A stretch of 64,000 nt of DNA, from assembly GCA_964030475.1 (NCBI GenBank), contig CAXIPT010000003.1:4462131-4526130 (forward strand), written 5' to 3'. The stretch comes from Tethya wilhelma. Taxonomy: Eukaryota > Porifera > Demospongiae > Tethyida > Tethyidae. The translations under genes and the position numbers were made by a program. Under the pieces are notes generated by a model that saw only the letters and a list, made by a program, of their open reading frames with translations, was not told the DNA's origin and ran no database searches. Positions 61,959-64,000 of the stretch are shown in pieces. Numbering within the stretch: the first letter of the stretch is position 1; each line of letters starts with the position of its first letter.

Positions 61959-62937
61959 GTGTGTGTGTCTACTAATAGATTACACAACACTTCTTTGATT
62001 GATATATATTGTGAACATGCACTGTTGCCTCAGTGGGAAACTCCTACATTATCATAATCAACATTGTACATTTACATTAATACATACTTTTATGTTGATT
62101 TGGGTGGCTCGATGTCAATGCAATACATTACGCACAACTGCTGTCACTATTGAGTGGTGGTTGTGTGTGCACCCTGTTCTTGTCCCATTGTGGTATCTGT
62201 GTCTAATGTGGTCTCTGTCTATACACGATAAGCTTGGTTCCTGCTAAATGGACATAACAGGACTTGTATGAGAACAAGACTATTTGGTGCACAGACGTAC
62301 ACTGTCAGTGCCAGTTACATTGTTTGTCTGTCCAAGTTTGTAGTCTTCTTGCTGCTCTACACACATAGGTACCCAATTGCATCTACTAGTAACACACTTG
62401 GCATGAATAGGAACGATTCTAGGATGTTATAGGTCATGTCAAGAGTGTATTATTCTTGGTCATGTACACACACACNACACACAAGGTGCAGGGACTATAT
62501 TTAGCCATTAGGGAAGGCCAGTTGTAATTGTGATAACAATAATTATTATTTCTGGAAAAGTTAGATAATGTAACAGATATCAAGGCTAGGTGAAACCGTC
62601 TTCAAGCTATCACGCTCTCAGTTTTCAAAAAGTAGACTTGGGATGGTGCAAATAGAGTATATGTGCATACTCCACATGCAAACTACTCCATAAATCAACG
62701 ATGAATGTTTGCTCACTCATGTGGTAATTCTTCTCTTGTTTCACACACATCTACACAAAAAACTCACCTTCCACACTCCATCTTTGTAAATCTTGCCCAA
62801 GATTTCATCAAGGACTCCTGTCAGTGGACAGAGTGTCACACAAAAACATCAACCACAACAATGGAACACATATACAACAGTCACATACAAATTATGTGTA
62901 ATTCCTTACGTTTGGCGACTACATCTTTCAAAGCCAT
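58015..62937 (-). CDS. STXBP1: Munc18-type syntaxin-binding protein
   Basis: Twenty-three exons: 62910-62937, 62768-62817, 61826-61907, 61688-61764, 61466-61541, 61295-61345, 61010-61208, 60818-60902, 60711-60751, 60539-60628, 60396-60451, 60215-60269, 60063-60129, 59900-59965, 59505-59674, 59320-59369, 59140-59200, 58841-58991, 58680-58776, 58559-58586, 58389-58449, 58177-58315, 58015-58088; 617 residues (vertebrate STXBP1 about 600). A Sec1/Munc18 protein that binds syntaxin and SNARE bundles for exocytosis. Matches include [101 protein letters not shown], and [20 protein letters not shown]. The 28-nt exon 20 is needed to keep frame. It could equally be pro-orthologous to STXBP1/2/3. Divergent from UBE2F. 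Confidence 0.94.
59010..59062. repeat. (GA)n microsatellite before STXBP exon 18
   Basis: On the minus strand a (TC)n run of about 50 bases 18 nt before the exon 18 acceptor (58992), a likely pyrimidine tract. Confidence 0.9.
59689..59729. repeat. (GT)n microsatellite in STXBP intron 14
   Basis: GT run close to the acceptor of exon 15 at 59675. Confidence 0.9.
61908..62767. other. STXBP intron 2, no internal gene seen
   Basis: 860 bp with a GT repeat (about 61920-61972) and a CA stretch with an N at 62476. No coding or structural feature was recognised. Confidence 0.5.
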
Positions 62938-63179
62938 GCTAGCTCTTCTTCTAGCTGGTGGGTTCTTTCCACGCCTAGGAGGCTAAGAGTCACTTTATTG
63001 GCACTTTGGCTACAGTAAGCAGGGCCTTGCACTTTGGGCTGGGTCGATTAATGAACGAAATTTTAATGTTCTAATTATCCGAAAATAATTGTTATCACTG
63101 CAAACTCATGCCTGTTCATGTTCATGTCTCTTGAATGATCAATCTAGACAGAACTGTTCTACAAAAGAGGATATAAATC
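62938..63179. promoter_or_regulatory. Bidirectional promoter STXBP/UBE2F
   Basis: 242 bp between divergent starts. TATAAAT lies immediately before the UBE2F ATG (about 63172-63178), too close to act as a TATA box for that start. No specific factor site was recognised. Confidence 0.4.
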
Positions 63180-63725
63180 ATGTTCAAATTACAGCAGAAA
63201 CGTAAAGAGGAGCAAGCAAAGAAAGAGGAGGTCCCTTCTCTCAGCAAACAAATGAGTGTAAGAAGTAGATATTTGACTCAAGAAGTCTCTGATATCCAAT
63301 CTTGCATGCCCAAAACTTGCAAAGTCAGCTTTGGAGATATTGATGATCTGAGGCAGTTTACGCTCATGATACAACCAGATGAAGGATACTGGAAAGGTGG
63401 TACGTTTGTGTTTGACATTCATGTTCCCACCGAGTACAACATAAAGCCACCAACGGTGGAATGCAAGACTCGAATATGGCACCCAAACATCAACGAAGAT
63501 GGAAAGATATGTTTGAGCATTTTGAGAGAACACTCGCTCGATGGAACTGGCTGGCTACCAACGCGAACACTCAAAGATGTGGTTCTGGGACTCAATTCTC
63601 TCTTCACTGATCTTTGCGATTTTGACGATCCTCTGAACATCAATGCTGCTGAACAACATGCTCTAGACAAGAGAGCATTTGAAAGGAAAGTTAGAGACTA
63701 CATCCATTGGTACGCAAAGTCCTAG
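63180..63725 (+). CDS. UBE2F: NEDD8-conjugating enzyme UBE2F
   Basis: Intronless, 181 residues (human 185). An E2 that transfers NEDD8 to cullin-5 with RBX2. The N-terminal extension starts MFKLQQKRKEE with the docking pattern for the NEDD8 E1, then RSRYLTQEVSDIQSCMPKTC. The UBC core has MIQPDEGYWKGGTFVFDIHV, the HPN motif in RIWHPNINEDGKICLSIL with the catalytic Cys in KICL, and the UBE2F/UBE2M landmark REHSLDGTGWLPTRTLKDV. TDL.DFDDPLN.NAAE.H near the C-terminus matches UBE2F better than UBE2M. Most animal UBE2F genes have introns, so this single-exon form may be derived. Confidence 0.95.
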   Translation: MFKLQQKRKEEQAKKEEVPSLSKQMSVRSRYLTQEVSDIQSCMPKTCKVSFGDIDDLRQFTLMIQPDEGYWKGGTFVFDIHVPTEYNIKPPTVECKTRIWHPNINEDGKICLSILREHSLDGTGWLPTRTLKDVVLGLNSLFTDLCDFDDPLNINAAEQHALDKRAFERKVRDYIHWYAKS

Positions 63726-64000
63726 CTTATCATCGGCAGTATCATTACTATAATTATGTAATGTTTCCAACTGTTCATGAATTTATGTATTTGTAGATTT
63801 AGCGATAATGATGATATAATTTGAGATGTGTCGTGCATGTGCTTGCTATGAATAACGATTGCCCCATTCACAGTGAGGGAGTGTCTAGCAGGCCAGGTGG
63901 ACAGGCTTAGAAACACAATAATGACATTTATTGCTTGCACCATGATGGCAGTATAGCATAAACAAAAACACTATTCATTATAAATACATTCAAATGTGTA
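63726..64000. other. Right edge of window, no gene seen
   Basis: 275 bp of AT-rich sequence after UBE2F, presumably its 3' UTR. No convincing exon of a further gene was detected. Confidence 0.4.

Overview
This window is animal nuclear DNA. It is gene-dense, with many short introns, very small intergenic spaces and many dinucleotide microsatellites. The gene content (DED caspase, NADPH-oxidase activator, bHLH-PAS factor, Munc18, golgin-97) with this compactness suggests an early-branching metazoan, most likely a demosponge such as Amphimedon. That taxonomic call is inference. Single N characters at about 8790, 35931, 46589 and 62476 mark assembly gaps or ambiguities.

I rebuilt the genes by hand by joining exons at splice sites with matching phase. 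Coordinates span start to stop codon and the exons are listed under each gene. Left part: QSOX (-, 3' end outside the window), a CLOCK-like bHLH-PAS gene (-), and a p67phox-like oxidase activator (-), head to head with MORN5 (+). Then NOM1 (-), whose 5' end is tandemly duplicated, MRPS2 (-), TUBGCP5 (+), SEC22B (-), DNTTIP2 (+), COG7 (-), EXOSC2 (+), a tandem-DED caspase with a long glutamine-rich and coiled-coil linker (-), WDR31 (+), threonine aldolase (-) and GOLGA1/golgin-97 (+).

Right part: two tandem paralogous genes (-) encoding a death-fold-like N-terminus joined to 8 or 9 membrane spans, which I cannot assign to a known family. Next come an intronless IER2/IER5-like immediate-early gene (+) with an SRF-type CArG box upstream, PTPA (-, with unusually long introns), a Munc18/STXBP gene (-, 23 exons including a 28-nt micro-exon) and UBE2F (+, intronless).

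From 8 kb on, genes mostly alternate in strand. Eight divergent pairs share start-to-start gaps of 66 to 372 bp and tail-to-tail gaps are mostly 100 to 450 bp. The shared gaps hold recognisable motifs: an RFX X-box next to MORN5, CACGTG E-boxes at NOM1 and DNTTIP2, two CRE sites between caspase and WDR31, and a CArG/ETS pair before the IER-like gene. Themes recur without an obvious operon-like logic: ribosome and RNA processing (NOM1, MRPS2, DNTTIP2, EXOSC2), Golgi and vesicle traffic (SEC22B, COG7, GOLGA1, STXBP), cilium and centrosome (MORN5, WDR31, TUBGCP5), and death or immune signalling (caspase, death-fold membrane proteins, oxidase activator). Mobile DNA is limited to small non-autonomous inverted-repeat elements inside introns.
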